Below, piece by piece: positions 1-7,537 of a stretch of DNA of 7,537 nt (its first letter is position 1; the number at the start of each line of letters is the position of its first letter). Below the pieces are notes generated by a model. That model saw only the letters and a list, made by a program, of their open reading frames with translations, searched no databases and had not been told where the DNA came from. Position numbers and translations under genes: made by a program. Source of the DNA: Halobacteriales archaeon (lineage in GTDB: Archaea > Halobacteriota > Halobacteria > Halorutilales > JAHENH01); assembly GCA_018609935.1 (NCBI GenBank), contig JAHENH010000052.1:1-7537 (forward strand), given 5' to 3'.

Positions 1-3000
1 ACTCCAATTAATTTCTTAAATTTATTCCATAACTTAGTAATTACTCTACTTATTTTTTCTGTTAATCCTTCCTTATTCTTATTTATTATTTGCTGAGACA
101 ACAATTTAGCCATAGTTTCTTCAGCAAGCATACCTACATCTTCATTATAAGTCTCCCCATAGTCATTTTTAACCTGTTGATACATATTAGATTCTAAAGC
201 TAAAGTTCGGAGTCGTCTATATAAATTGGAACCTCTCATAGAAGCTACAGCAAAGTGAGCAGCCTCTTCAGGTAAAGTATCTTCAGCTAGTTCGCCTTTC
301 ACTGTTTTAACCACTTTATTATAAATATCAGCTACAGCACGTACATTATTTCCATTCCTATCTAATAAATAATCATGAACTTCGGTAGATATTCCAAGTC
401 CAGATAAGAATCTTTTCATTCTGTTATCTAATTCTTGGTCTGTTTCTTTAAAATCTATATCTTCTTCTTTTTTACCAGTTTGAAAATATATTTCACGAGT
501 AGCATAATCAGACTTTACCGGGACTTCTATCCATTTATTTTCAAATTCATCAGTTATTTCTTTAGTATTAAAATTTTTATTTAGTATGTTAGCTACAGTA
601 TTTTCATAGAAATTATAAATAGGTTTTAATGCACCAAATCCTTCGGGTCCTTCTATTCTTTCAAGTTCTTGTTTAAGTTGATTTATTTCATTATCATAAT
701 TTTTTAATTCTTTTTGTAAATCTCCTTTTTTGTTAGGGTTTATTGTTTTTAAAGCTTTTTCTTCAGATATAACTTTTTGACCTATTACATTTTCTCCTAA
801 AAAATCATATTCATCTATTGTAAAATTTACACCATCATATATTATAGGGTTAAGAGCACTATTTTCTACTAAATTAATTCCTATTGGATATTTAGAACTT
901 TCTGATTTTTTTAAAGTTTCATTTATTTTATTTAATCTATCTTCTAAAGTTTTTAGTCTATCCTCTTTCTGTTTCTTAAACTCTTCTAAAGTAGTATGTC
1001 CTTCAACTTTACTAGCTGTATTACCTGTAGGAAATAATACTTTTTCATAACCCTTCTTAGCACTATCTTGTATAATAGATTTAACAAAGAATGTTACCCA
1101 GTTATTGTCTTTGTTTAGGAGTTGTAGGAATTGATTTTCTTTAGTACTTTCGGCCTCCTTATCTTTTGTAGAGGGTTCCCCAACGTTTTCAAAATTTAAA
1201 GTAGTAGGCTGCAAACCAGAATCTACCAATCTTGATAGCCCTCTACCTTTCTGAAATAAATCAGATTGTGTTTCTAGTATTCTACGAGTTTTAGAATCAG
1301 ATAATAAAGTTTTTCCCATTGCAGGAAATGGTAAATCCTCCATCTCAAACATTGTTTCTTTTTTATCAGTAACTTTATCATCACTTCTAAACCATCCAAT
1401 ACCTTTATCAGTAGCAAATTGAGCATGACCTTTATTACTAGGTGTAATAGTAGGTGTAGCTATTTCATGTTCTGTATAATTAGTACCACCCGGAACTGTT
1501 ACGCCAGAGTAGTATTGGGTTGGTGTATTTGTGTTGTCAATACTTTCAAGACCTTCTTCTACATTTTTATCTTTTGTAGCAGTATTAATCTCAATAGTAT
1601 AACTATAATTAGCAGCTAATTCGACAGCTAAATCTTTTGTAGAAATTTCCTGAATATTATTATCTTTCATATATTGAAAGACAAAATCAATTTGATTAGA
1701 AGGTACTCCTTGATCGTCTAAAGCTTTTCTAAGATTGGTTTCAATGTAAGGTTTTTCTTTAGTATTTAAACGTATAGTTTGTCTATCGTTTTTTATTTTT
1801 AATAACGAGTTGACTACTTTTAATCTAAAATTTACTTCTTCTTCAAATTCTTTCTGATTAAATATATTTTTACCTTCTTTAGCCCATACAGGATCATTAG
1901 TGATCTTAAGTTCTATTTCAGGATAAAGCCTTTTAAGTTTATCTTGAATGTCCTTAAAAACTTTTGAATTAGCTTCTTTTATTCCTCTCTCTTCACTCTC
2001 TTCATATTCATCTTTATCTGTTAAATTCTCTGTACTTCCTTGTTCTTGTGTTGATAATTGCTCTGTAGAATCAAAAGGAGTGAACCTCTCAGAATTCTTG
2101 AACTTCTTAAGTGCCTTATCCTTTTTAGCATTATCGGATAGAGAATTATTACTATTAAAGATAGATCTACTGACATCCTTATCACTATTATACTCTATTA
2201 CTTTATGACCTTCATCTGTTCTTTTCCCTAATTGATGAGTTGCTTGATATACATAATATTCTACATTCTCTTCTGTTTCCTTATCATAAACATGAGTTTC
2301 TCCCACTAATTCATAGAGCCTAAAACCACCTTCCGATCTCATAGATACCATAGGACTACCATTCATCACTTTTGAAGACACTGAAAATCCATATTTTTTA
2401 GGTACATTCTTTATCCCTTTAACTTTCTTTTCCGATACTCTGGGAGTGATATTTTTATTATCAGCATTATGTCTATATATCTGAGATAAAGCTCTAAGAC
2501 CTAAAGAATCATATTTAGTGAAAGTATCAATAGCGTTCTTTAATTTATCCCTGAAGAATTCATTAGGTATTATATCAAAGAATGTTTTAGATCCTCTATT
2601 AAGTCCACTGGTCACATAAGAAGCCAGTACAATATCATCTAATAATTCTTCTATTTCTTTATCTCCTGAATTATATAAACTTCTGAACTCATCCTTTAAT
2701 CTATTCAGATCCTTTGTTCTTAGATTCCTGAAATTATTCTTAGATAGTAAATTTCCGAATTCAGAGAAATGAGTGGTAAGCTCTTTAGAGAATTGTGTTC
2801 TTCTGAAATCTTCTTTTCTCTCTTTTATATCATTGAATCTATTTACTAATCCTTCTCCTGTTATCAGGTCTTTTAACTTATTGTTATCAGGAGCGAATTC
2901 TCTTGAGACTATAAAACTATAGACCTCATTATATATCTCCTCTCTTATTTTAGGATCATTCCCTTTCTTACTGATAAAACTCTCCATTCCTCTTAAGAAA

Positions 3001-6000
3001 GTATTGACTTTCTCATCCCCCTGAATATGTACCGATGATACTTTCTCTATCATATTATCTACTTGATCCCATAGGGAACCAAAAAATGTTCCCTTGAATC
3101 TATTAGTATATCCCTTTACATTATCATTTATCACCTCCTCAATAACAACTGAATTCTTTATATCTCTCAATGTATTAGCCTCTACCATATCTTTTCCCCA
3201 TCCTGATACATCTACTGAGAATGCTCTTCTTCCATTTGTTACAGTGGAATTCTTATTTCTCTCATTAACGAATGCCTCGAATACCCTTTTCTGTAAATCT
3301 ATATTAGATCTATTTAGAGCTTCACGTTCATCAAAGTATTCATTACCATCTTCATCCTTCAATATCCCTTTTTCTATCTCTTTTTTCAGTTCATCCGTAC
3401 TAGGAAGATCAGAGCTTACTTTTTCTGGTTTTATACCCCACTCTCTCCTTATAACATCTACAGGATCTTCATATAAGGAATTGATATTACTATTTATTCT
3501 GGATACTGCACTCACATAATCTCTTATAATAGGCTGTCCTATGAAATCCATAGCATATTTCCAATCCACTCCCTTTCTTATCATATAATAAAGAACACCT
3601 GATGTAGAAGTATTCAAGTTAGTATTAAGAATAAAGGGGTCTTTTTCAGCATCTATGATAGCATTAGAATAGTTCAATATAGCATTCAGTACTTTCTCCG
3701 AATCAATAGAGGGATCTTCTATATCCATCTTATCGAAAGTCTCCTTAACAGGATCCTTTATTGAATAACCTGTACCCATTGATAATACTATATCTTTCTG
3801 AGTATTGGCTACCTGACCTATAGCAGCCCCTCCTACCATGAAATTATTCCTGACATTCAATTGATTCATTCCCGTATAGAATTCCAATCCTTTAACCTCT
3901 TTTCTAGGGAACATCTTCTTAGATCTATTCTCAAGAGAAGGATCTTCTAAAGGCTTTATAACCTCATTGAAGTTAGTGGGTCTTTTGAGTATATTCTTAT
4001 AAATATCCAGTCTCCTATTATTAACAGCTTTCTTAGTATTCTGTAATTCCATAGGAATGCTCTTATGATGAGCTTCTATGGACGTTTCAAGCTTCTCTAC
4101 AAGCTCTTCCTTCTTTGCGGTATTTTCCTGCTTATAATGATCTAAAAGTTCCTTATATATCTTAGTTTTAGTTATGGTCTTAAGTTTACGACTTCCTCCA
4201 CTCTCTTCTTTATTCTTTAATTCTTGTCTCAGTGCTTCTGTCTCTGCTTTCTCCTCAGCAGTTAAATTATCCATTATATTATTAATACTCTCTTCTATAT
4301 ATTCCAGAGAATCTATTATCTCTTTCTCCTTGAAATCCAATCTCTTCATTAAAGCCATAAGTACTTCGGGATCTTTATTTAATATCTCTCTCAATCTATA
4401 ATACAAAGTACTATTACTATCATCGAGATACTCCACTTTTTTCACTTCTCTACCATAATAGGATCTCTCATATTCGGGAAGAGCAAAGAATACTTTATCA
4501 ATATCGAAGTCAGAACCGTCTTTATGAGTTATCTCATTGAAAGTTATGATAGTGTCTCCCATATATTGGGGAAGGATACCGGCTATTTCTATAGAAGCAG
4601 AAGAAGAAAGAGCCTGATTAGGTATTCTATATCCTATCCCTTCCAATATATCAGGTTGATCTTTATTTACTTTTTCTATAAGTTCTTCATCACTATATTT
4701 ACTACCATCTTTCTTTCTATATCCTTCTTTAAGGTCTTTCCAGACAGAATGAGGCATAAGTACTTGAGCACTCTTACCGGGTTCGGGAGCACCTAATTCT
4801 TTTCTATTATCTTTCCTAATAGTTCTAGGTTCATTGAACCACTTAATATCACTTCTACCTTTTTTTATATCCTCTTTTATCATATCCAAATTAGCTCCCG
4901 AAGCCTGAACGAATTGACCTCCTTTGGTCTTTATATCAGCTACATTCTTTCTCCATACAGAAGCTAACTTATTCAGGGACTCTTTATGGAATCCTACAAT
5001 AGTATCTAATCTATCTCCATTATTAAGAGCTTCCAGAACATCATCAGAAGTTCTACTTATATCAGAGAGTTCTAATAGAATATTATTAAAAGCGGATTCA
5101 CTCAATTCTCCATTCTCATCTCTCTCTAATCTCATATCTAATGCAGTGCCTCCTACAATAGCATTAAAAGAATTCAGATTTTCTATCTCTTGTAATTCGA
5201 TATCATTAGCCCCTAATCTGATATTAGTATTGAGCTGAGTACCCAAAGGTCTATTCTCTATTCCTTTATTAGGCTGCTCTTGTTGTATCTTATAATGTCT
5301 CCTGGGTATCTTTCTTACATCCAGGGTAGCTTCATCATTTATAGAACCATCCTTATTATATAACTTAGAAGGCTTAGAAGGTATAGCTACCTTAGACCCA
5401 CTGACGTGGACTAATTCATCAACACCATTATCATTCATCTTCTCTATTATATCATCGTGTCCTTGAGTTAATCCGGGTATCAAAGGTCTCTGAGAATATT
5501 TAAGATATATAGTCCTTCCCTCTCTGTCCTTACCATAATAAACACCCTTTAATGGTTTAGTGGCTATAATAAGACTGGAAGGATTCAATGAACCCCCTTT
5601 GAGATCTTTGTAAGCTTTCTCATGTTCACTATCCCATTCTCCCGGTACATATTTCTTTATATGTTTCCATCTATCTAAAGTTATCTCAGCTTCACCATCT
5701 GTCTTATTTATATCCTCTTTATAGGTCTCTATATTCTTTCTTAACTTATCTATTTCCTTCTCCTTTTTCTCTTTCTTTTCTGCCTCAGTAATATTCTGAC
5801 CATCTATATGATCCTCTATGATCTTTTTAGATGAGCTGAAGAATTCATCATCTGAATATCTAACAGATGGTGTTTCTATATCTTCAGAAAAAGCGACATT
5901 TATATCATCATTAGAATCCATCATGGTATCATAACTACCGTGAGAACTCAATCCTCCTCCCCTCTTATTCATATCATCCTTTTCTCCGAATTGTCTAGGA

Positions 6001-7537
6001 TCTCCCGTAAATAACTTAGTACTCTCTACTGTACCTATAATAGAGCCTATAGTATAATCATGTATTATCTTCTTTATAGCATCACTTCTCTCACCTCCAT
6101 ATTCTTTTATCAGTTTATTAGGTATAAAGTCACTTTCTAATTTACTACCTGTCTTATTCCCTTCTTTATCTTTTACAGGCTCGTATCTAATAACTCCCTT
6201 TCTCTCCATCTTACTCATCTGATCATTCAAGGATCTCTTTAGATGCTCTTCTATTTTACCTCTTACCAGATCCTCAGCTTTAGCTTCATTATAAGGCTTG
6301 TAATTATTAGAATCAGCATACAGATCTAATTCAGTTCTTCCCGGAGATAATTCAGGGAAGAGATCGGACTTGAATACATTTCCTGTAGGGATCCCATTTT
6401 CATCTGTTAATTTATCTCCTTTTATATAGTAATCATCATGTTTGTATTTATCGAGTATCTCTTCCTCGGAAAGGTCATTGTTGAATAGTTCTTCCCAAGC
6501 ATTCAACATTGTCTTATACTCATCCATGAAATATCCTACCATAACATCCACACTCCTAGTTCCCTGTTTCGTGAACCTTAATTTATATTCTCCTGACTCT
6601 CTATCCCAGTCCTTATCAGTATTATTAAGAGGAGCTTTTAACCCTCCTATGTAATACTGTCTACTCTTGTTAGATATATTAAGTATAGGGATAAGGGATG
6701 TTCTTTTCTTGTCTAATTTATTCCTTAGAACAGCTGATATTTGGGATACTATCTCATCTACTTCATAGACATTCTCCAAGCTTTGACCCGGATCTCTCTT
6801 TCCTTTTTCTTTAAAGACATTAGGAGTTATTAACCTTAAAGATGTGTTATTAGCTCCTTTAGCTCTTATTAACTTAGCTATCTGAGAATTCTCATTAAAA
6901 GGATCATTAAGGAATTGCTCCCTTATCTTATCATCCTTTAAGATATTGGTGAATTCATTATCTATATAAGACCTATCAGAAAATATATACTTAGCGGAAC
7001 CATCCTCACCTAATATCATTACCTCATGAGAATCAGAGTCTAATTCTGATTGTTTATCGGCTAATTTACCTATAGCTGACTTATCAGATAAAGGGTTCTT
7101 TTTCTTACCTGTATCTTTTTCTATAGATTCCAAAAGAGAATGTATATTATTGGCTACTGCTGATATATTTTTTCTTCCCTCGAGAAATTCATCATCTCTA
7201 TAATTAGAAAGGGATTGAGAATCCAATTCTATACCTATTCCTTGTAAAGACCCCAAAATATATTCTCTTATTTCTCTCTCCTTTTTAAGTCTTTGTTCTT
7301 TAGATCCTTCCCGAATATCTATCTTATTAGCCTTCTCCGTCTTATCCAGGCTATCCTTTAAAGCCTTCTTATTGATATTTCCATCCTTATCCTTCATTAT
7401 AGAATTAAAGTTATCCGTCCACTTGGATATTATTTTTCTTGAAGGCTTGGATTTAGAAGCAGCATCCGTTACTTCTATTTCATTAATAGAATCATCTTTA
7501 TTCCTTATCACAGTAAAATTACTAAAGTTAAGCTTAG
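1..7537 (-). CDS. Giant crAss-like phage virion RNA polymerase fused to a polyvalent-type C-terminal module (partial at both ends)
   Basis: One open frame runs leftwards through 2,511 complete codons (7535 down to 3) with no stop codon. I translated every codon. No start or stop is present, so the protein exceeds 2,511 residues, and its N-terminus lies to the right of the window. The first 1,780 or so residues carry the ordered motif set of single-chain crAss-like phage RNA polymerases, including the catalytic DFDID at residues 1009-1013. In this family the enzyme is packaged in the virion, ejected with the DNA, and transcribes early genes in the host cell. From memory, the characterised Cellulophaga phage phi14:2 gp66 has its DFDID about 350 residues further from its start, so a comparable N-terminal part may be missing here. 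Residues from about 1,858 onward form a different module, joined by a linker. The protein contains no cysteine. All Trp codons are TGG and all Gln codons are CAA or CAG, so the standard code suffices. The frame and reality of the gene are near certain, the polymerase identity is strong, and the function of the C-terminal third is unknown. Confidence 0.96.
3..422 (-). other. C-terminal domain with a degenerate zincin-like EEAAH motif (residues 2372-2511, continues off the window)
   Basis: After a helical lead-in (MKRFLSGLGIST), a strand-like segment NNVRAVADIYNKVVKTVKG (residues 2393-2411) is followed by EDTLPEEAAHFAVASM (about 2417-2433). The arrangement of a strand and then a helix carrying E-E-x-x-H recalls metallopeptidases in which the helix carries HExxH, but here Glu replaces the first zinc-binding His. 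The second Glu and the last His are kept. A Glu pair in MLAEETMAKLL (about residues 2469-2479) lies some 45 residues downstream, where a third ligand helix would be. The block ends with VITKLWNKFKKLIG. I recall similar 'lpEEvaHF' domains in giant gut-phage proteins. Peptidase activity is doubtful given the substitution. Confidence 0.5.
423..1964 (-). other. Large polyvalent-protein-like module (residues 1858-2371)
   Basis: It starts with a small alpha/beta-looking segment (VFKDIQDKLKRLYPEIEL, residues 1859-1876). It then carries TVPGGTNYTEHEIATP (2013-2028), KGHAQFATDKGIGWFRSDD (about 2035-2053), TRRILETQSDLFQKG (2083-2097), NWVTFFVKSIIQDSAKKGYEK (2145-2165) leading into VLFPTGNTASKVEGH, and FYENTVANILNKNF (2308-2321) followed by ITDEF. 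I recognise the pattern 'GHa.F...GiGWfRsd ... RilEiQSDlfQ ... NW.tfl.k.ii..a...Gy.kvl.PTG ... fYe..v.niL.K ... iTDEfgn.W.Ev' from giant phage proteins. A related-looking pattern (NWxELxLKRxxRYAAENGYDKI) occurs in large polyvalent proteins of phages and conjugative elements. Two coiled-coil-like stretches lie near 880-975 and 645-725. The biochemical function is not known to me. Confidence 0.6.
1965..2189 (-). other. Low-complexity Ser/Thr/Gln-rich and acidic linker (residues 1783-1857)
   Basis: About 75 residues appear largely disordered: Asn/Ser/Asp-rich (FNSNNSLSDN), then a Lys-rich patch (KKDKALKKFK), then FDSTEQLSTQEQGSTENL, then an acidic run DKDEYEESEERG. It separates the last recognisable polymerase motif from the next module. 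Codon preference also changes at this point. It most likely marks a domain junction of a fusion and could be flexible or a processing region. No specific protease site can be named. Confidence 0.6.
2190..3524 (-). other. C-terminal region of the RNA polymerase (residues 1338-1782)
   Basis: A long helical, charged region is followed by a recognisable block: IVLASYVTSGLNRGSKTFF (1635-1653), DIIPNEFFRD, then ALSQIYRHN (residues 1682-1690). Next is a beta-rich tail with GFSVSSKVM, GGFRLYELVG (residues 1736-1745) and YYVYQATHQLGKR. The combination 'sGl..g..sFf..IP.eFF ... RhN ... LYelvG ... lG.k..v.EYn' is what I recall as the C-terminal end of crAss-like polymerases. I therefore place the end of the polymerase near residue 1782. 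Codon use in this region still resembles that of the catalytic part. Confidence 0.7.
3525..4040 (-). other. Post-catalytic polymerase block (residues 1166-1337)
   Basis: It opens with NTKKAVNNRRLDIYKNIL (1166-1183), followed by MVGGAAIGQVANTQKDI (1233-1249) and DAEKDPFILNTNLN (1295-1308). It closes with VLYYMIRKGVDWKYAM and GQPII (1333-1337). Family members show 'a.nN.lldi...iL', 'gka.IGi.AN', 'DaakdP.l..lN.N' and 'flnQPII' in this order downstream of DFDID, so the match supports a complete polymerase core. From position it probably contains the helices that substitute for bridge and trigger elements, but I cannot assign those to specific residues. Confidence 0.78.
4080..4331 (-). other. Highly charged helical insertion after the active site (residues 1069-1152)
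   Basis: About 84 residues are dominated by Glu and Lys with heptad-like hydrophobic spacing. Examples are IIDSLEYIEESINNI, EEKAETEALRQELKNKEE and KKEELVEKLETS. A short GGSRK turn sits in the middle, which suggests a helical hairpin or coiled coil. It separates the catalytic barrel from the next conserved block, a position where I recall crAss-like polymerases varying in length. It may be an external helical arm. No enzymatic motif is visible. Confidence 0.5.
4470..4922 (-). other. Catalytic RNA polymerase block with second double-psi barrel (residues 872-1022)
   Basis: The block contains GGQFVQASG (872-880), VLMPHSVWKDL (925-935), GYRIPNQALSSSASIEI (968-984), GILPQYMGDTIIT (986-998) and DGSDFDIDKVFFALPEY (1006-1022). 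The sequence 'YRIPxQ...SI.i..iLP...GDtIi...e.t...GSDFDIDK' is the clearest signature of crAss-like phage virion RNA polymerases. It corresponds to the active-site barrel of the single-chain polymerase family that also includes QDE-1. All the residues expected at the active site are present, so the enzyme looks catalytically intact. Confidence 0.9.
4497..4511 (-). other. DFDID active-site motif (residues 1009-1013)
   Basis: The three Asp residues (1009, 1011, 1013) are expected to bind the catalytic magnesium. Cellular RNA polymerases and QDE-1 use DxDGD, while the structurally characterised crAss-like enzyme (phi14:2 gp66) uses DFDID. This sequence matches the latter exactly, including Ile in place of Gly. 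The motif is followed by Lys and a hydrophobic strand (KVFFALP), as in the family. Confidence 0.92.
5235..5699 (-). other. Polymerase core block preceding the catalytic barrel (residues 613-767)
   Basis: It begins with EITLDRWKHIKKYVPGEW (residues 617-634). It passes through TKPLKGVYYGK near residues 665-675 and PLIPGLTQGHDDIIEKM, reaches VHVSGSKVA at residues 709-717, and ends with RPLGTQ at residues 762-767. In crAss-like polymerases I know the order 'aq.y.t..r.R.il..lG.w', 'P.K..y.g', 'SAvKvG', 'PlGTQ', and all four elements appear here in that order. This region probably includes the first of the two double-psi beta-barrels of the single-chain enzyme. That is inference: the Lys in GSKVA may correspond to a conserved barrel Lys. 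A highly charged helix (residues 570-612) precedes it and looks like an insertion. Confidence 0.72.
5937..6017 (-). other. Conserved polymerase block KLFTGDPRQF...MNKR...SSHG (residues 507-533)
   Basis: The residues read KLFTGDPRQFG, then two Asp, then MNKR, a Gly triplet and LSSHG. A block of the form lfxGDPaxf...Dl.KR.k.l.s.G is, to my knowledge, a recurrent marker of phage single-chain RNA polymerases of the crAss-like group, always N-terminal to the catalytic motif. Its spacing here, about 500 residues before DFDID, fits. I cannot assign a catalytic role to it. The KR pair is the most invariant part I recall. Confidence 0.75.
6018..7535 (-). other. N-terminal region of the RNA polymerase (residues 1-506 in the window)
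   Basis: This hydrophilic, mainly helical-looking stretch is rich in Lys, Asp, Glu and Asn. It lies upstream of the first strongly diagnostic polymerase block. Recognisable segments are ILGSLQGIGIELDSQSL near residues 84-100, RDPGQSLENVYEVD near residues 252-265, VGYFMDEYKTMLNAW near residues 341-355, and IIHDYTIGSIIGTVEST just before the KLFTGDP motif. In crAss-like polymerases a run like the last one ('N-Y-I-...-I') immediately precedes the KLFxGDP motif, and this is my main reason for placing the region in the polymerase. No signal peptide, membrane segment or Cys-based zinc site is visible. The true N-terminus is outside the window. The individual folds here are not something I can name from sequence alone. 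Confidence 0.7.

Noticed and set aside
1900..2200. A separate gene starting near the linker rather than a fusion
   Set aside because: There is no stop codon before it and no gap. The frame passes without interruption from polymerase motifs to the C-terminal module. An internal translation start cannot be excluded, but nothing in the sequence requires it.
3116..3140. Near-perfect Shine-Dalgarno-like GAGGAGGTGAT followed by ATG on the minus strand
   Set aside because: The ATG is out of frame with the large gene and reaches TAA after three codons (ATG ATA ATG TAA). The GAGGAGGTGATA run is simply the codons for Glu-Glu-Val-Ile. Bacteroidota-type translation also relies little on such sites.
1419..6654. 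Short forward-strand open frames (66-141 codons), such as those at 1419-1619, 1948-2208, 3094-3519 and 4924-5238
   Set aside because: They lie antisense to the continuous minus-strand frame. Their products are Ser/Leu/Phe/Ile-rich, as expected from reading the complement of Lys/Glu/Asp/Asn codons. No recognisable motifs, and the opposite frame carries clear polymerase motifs.
3..7535. Possible stop-codon reassignment (TAG to Gln or TGA to Trp), known in some crAss-like phages
   Set aside because: The frame has no in-frame TAG, TGA or TAA at all, and Gln and Trp use only CAA/CAG and TGG. The standard code is enough for this gene. Other genes of the phage could still differ.
1..7537. T-rich runs, frequent GATC and AGATCT-like words, and local inverted repeats as terminators, repeats or regulatory sites
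   Set aside because: T runs on the plus strand are Lys codons of the minus-strand gene, and GATC words come mainly from Asp/Ile/Gly codon pairs. None forms a GC-rich hairpin followed by a T tract, or a regularly spaced array. No tRNA-like or CRISPR-like structure was seen.

Overview
The whole window lies inside one very large protein-coding gene on the minus strand. Read leftwards from 7535 to 3, it gives 2,511 consecutive codons with no TAA, TAG or TGA. It has neither a start nor a stop here, so both ends lie outside the window. There is no intergenic space and no RNA gene, repeat array, mobile element or promoter that I can support. Protein residues are numbered from the first complete codon (7533-7535 = residue 1).

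The central and N-terminal two thirds (about 2190-7535) read as a single-chain virion RNA polymerase of crAss-like phages (Crassvirales). The evidence is a DFDID catalytic motif within a GYRIPNQ...GDTI...GSDFDIDK block, preceded by KLFTGDPRQF...KR, GSKVA and RPLGTQ blocks. It is followed by AAIGQVAN, DAEKDPF...GQPII, SGL...IP.EFF and LYELVG blocks, in the order I know from this family. The AT-rich composition (about 29-33% GC by hand count), the Lys/Glu/Asn/Ile-rich protein and the gene size fit a crAss-like phage of a Bacteroidota host. The host is inferred, not shown. These polymerases travel in the virion and transcribe early phage genes after ejection.

Behind the polymerase, in the same frame, comes a Ser/Thr/Gln-rich and then acidic linker (about 1965-2189). 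It is followed by a module resembling the large 'polyvalent' proteins of phages and conjugative elements (about 423-1964; TVPGGTNY, GWFRSDD, RRILETQSDLFQ, NWVTFFVK and FYENTVANIL motifs). The last part (3-422) has an EEAAH motif that looks like a degenerate zincin HExxH site. The protein continues past coordinate 1.

Three things stand out. The polymerase and the polyvalent module share one uninterrupted frame. Codon use changes at the linker: AAG is about 15% of Lys codons after it, against about 43-53% in two sampled stretches before it, and CGN Arg codons are enriched after it. The entire 2,511-residue stretch contains no cysteine. Together these suggest a composite giant protein, built by fusion, that is carried in the virion and ejected into the host.
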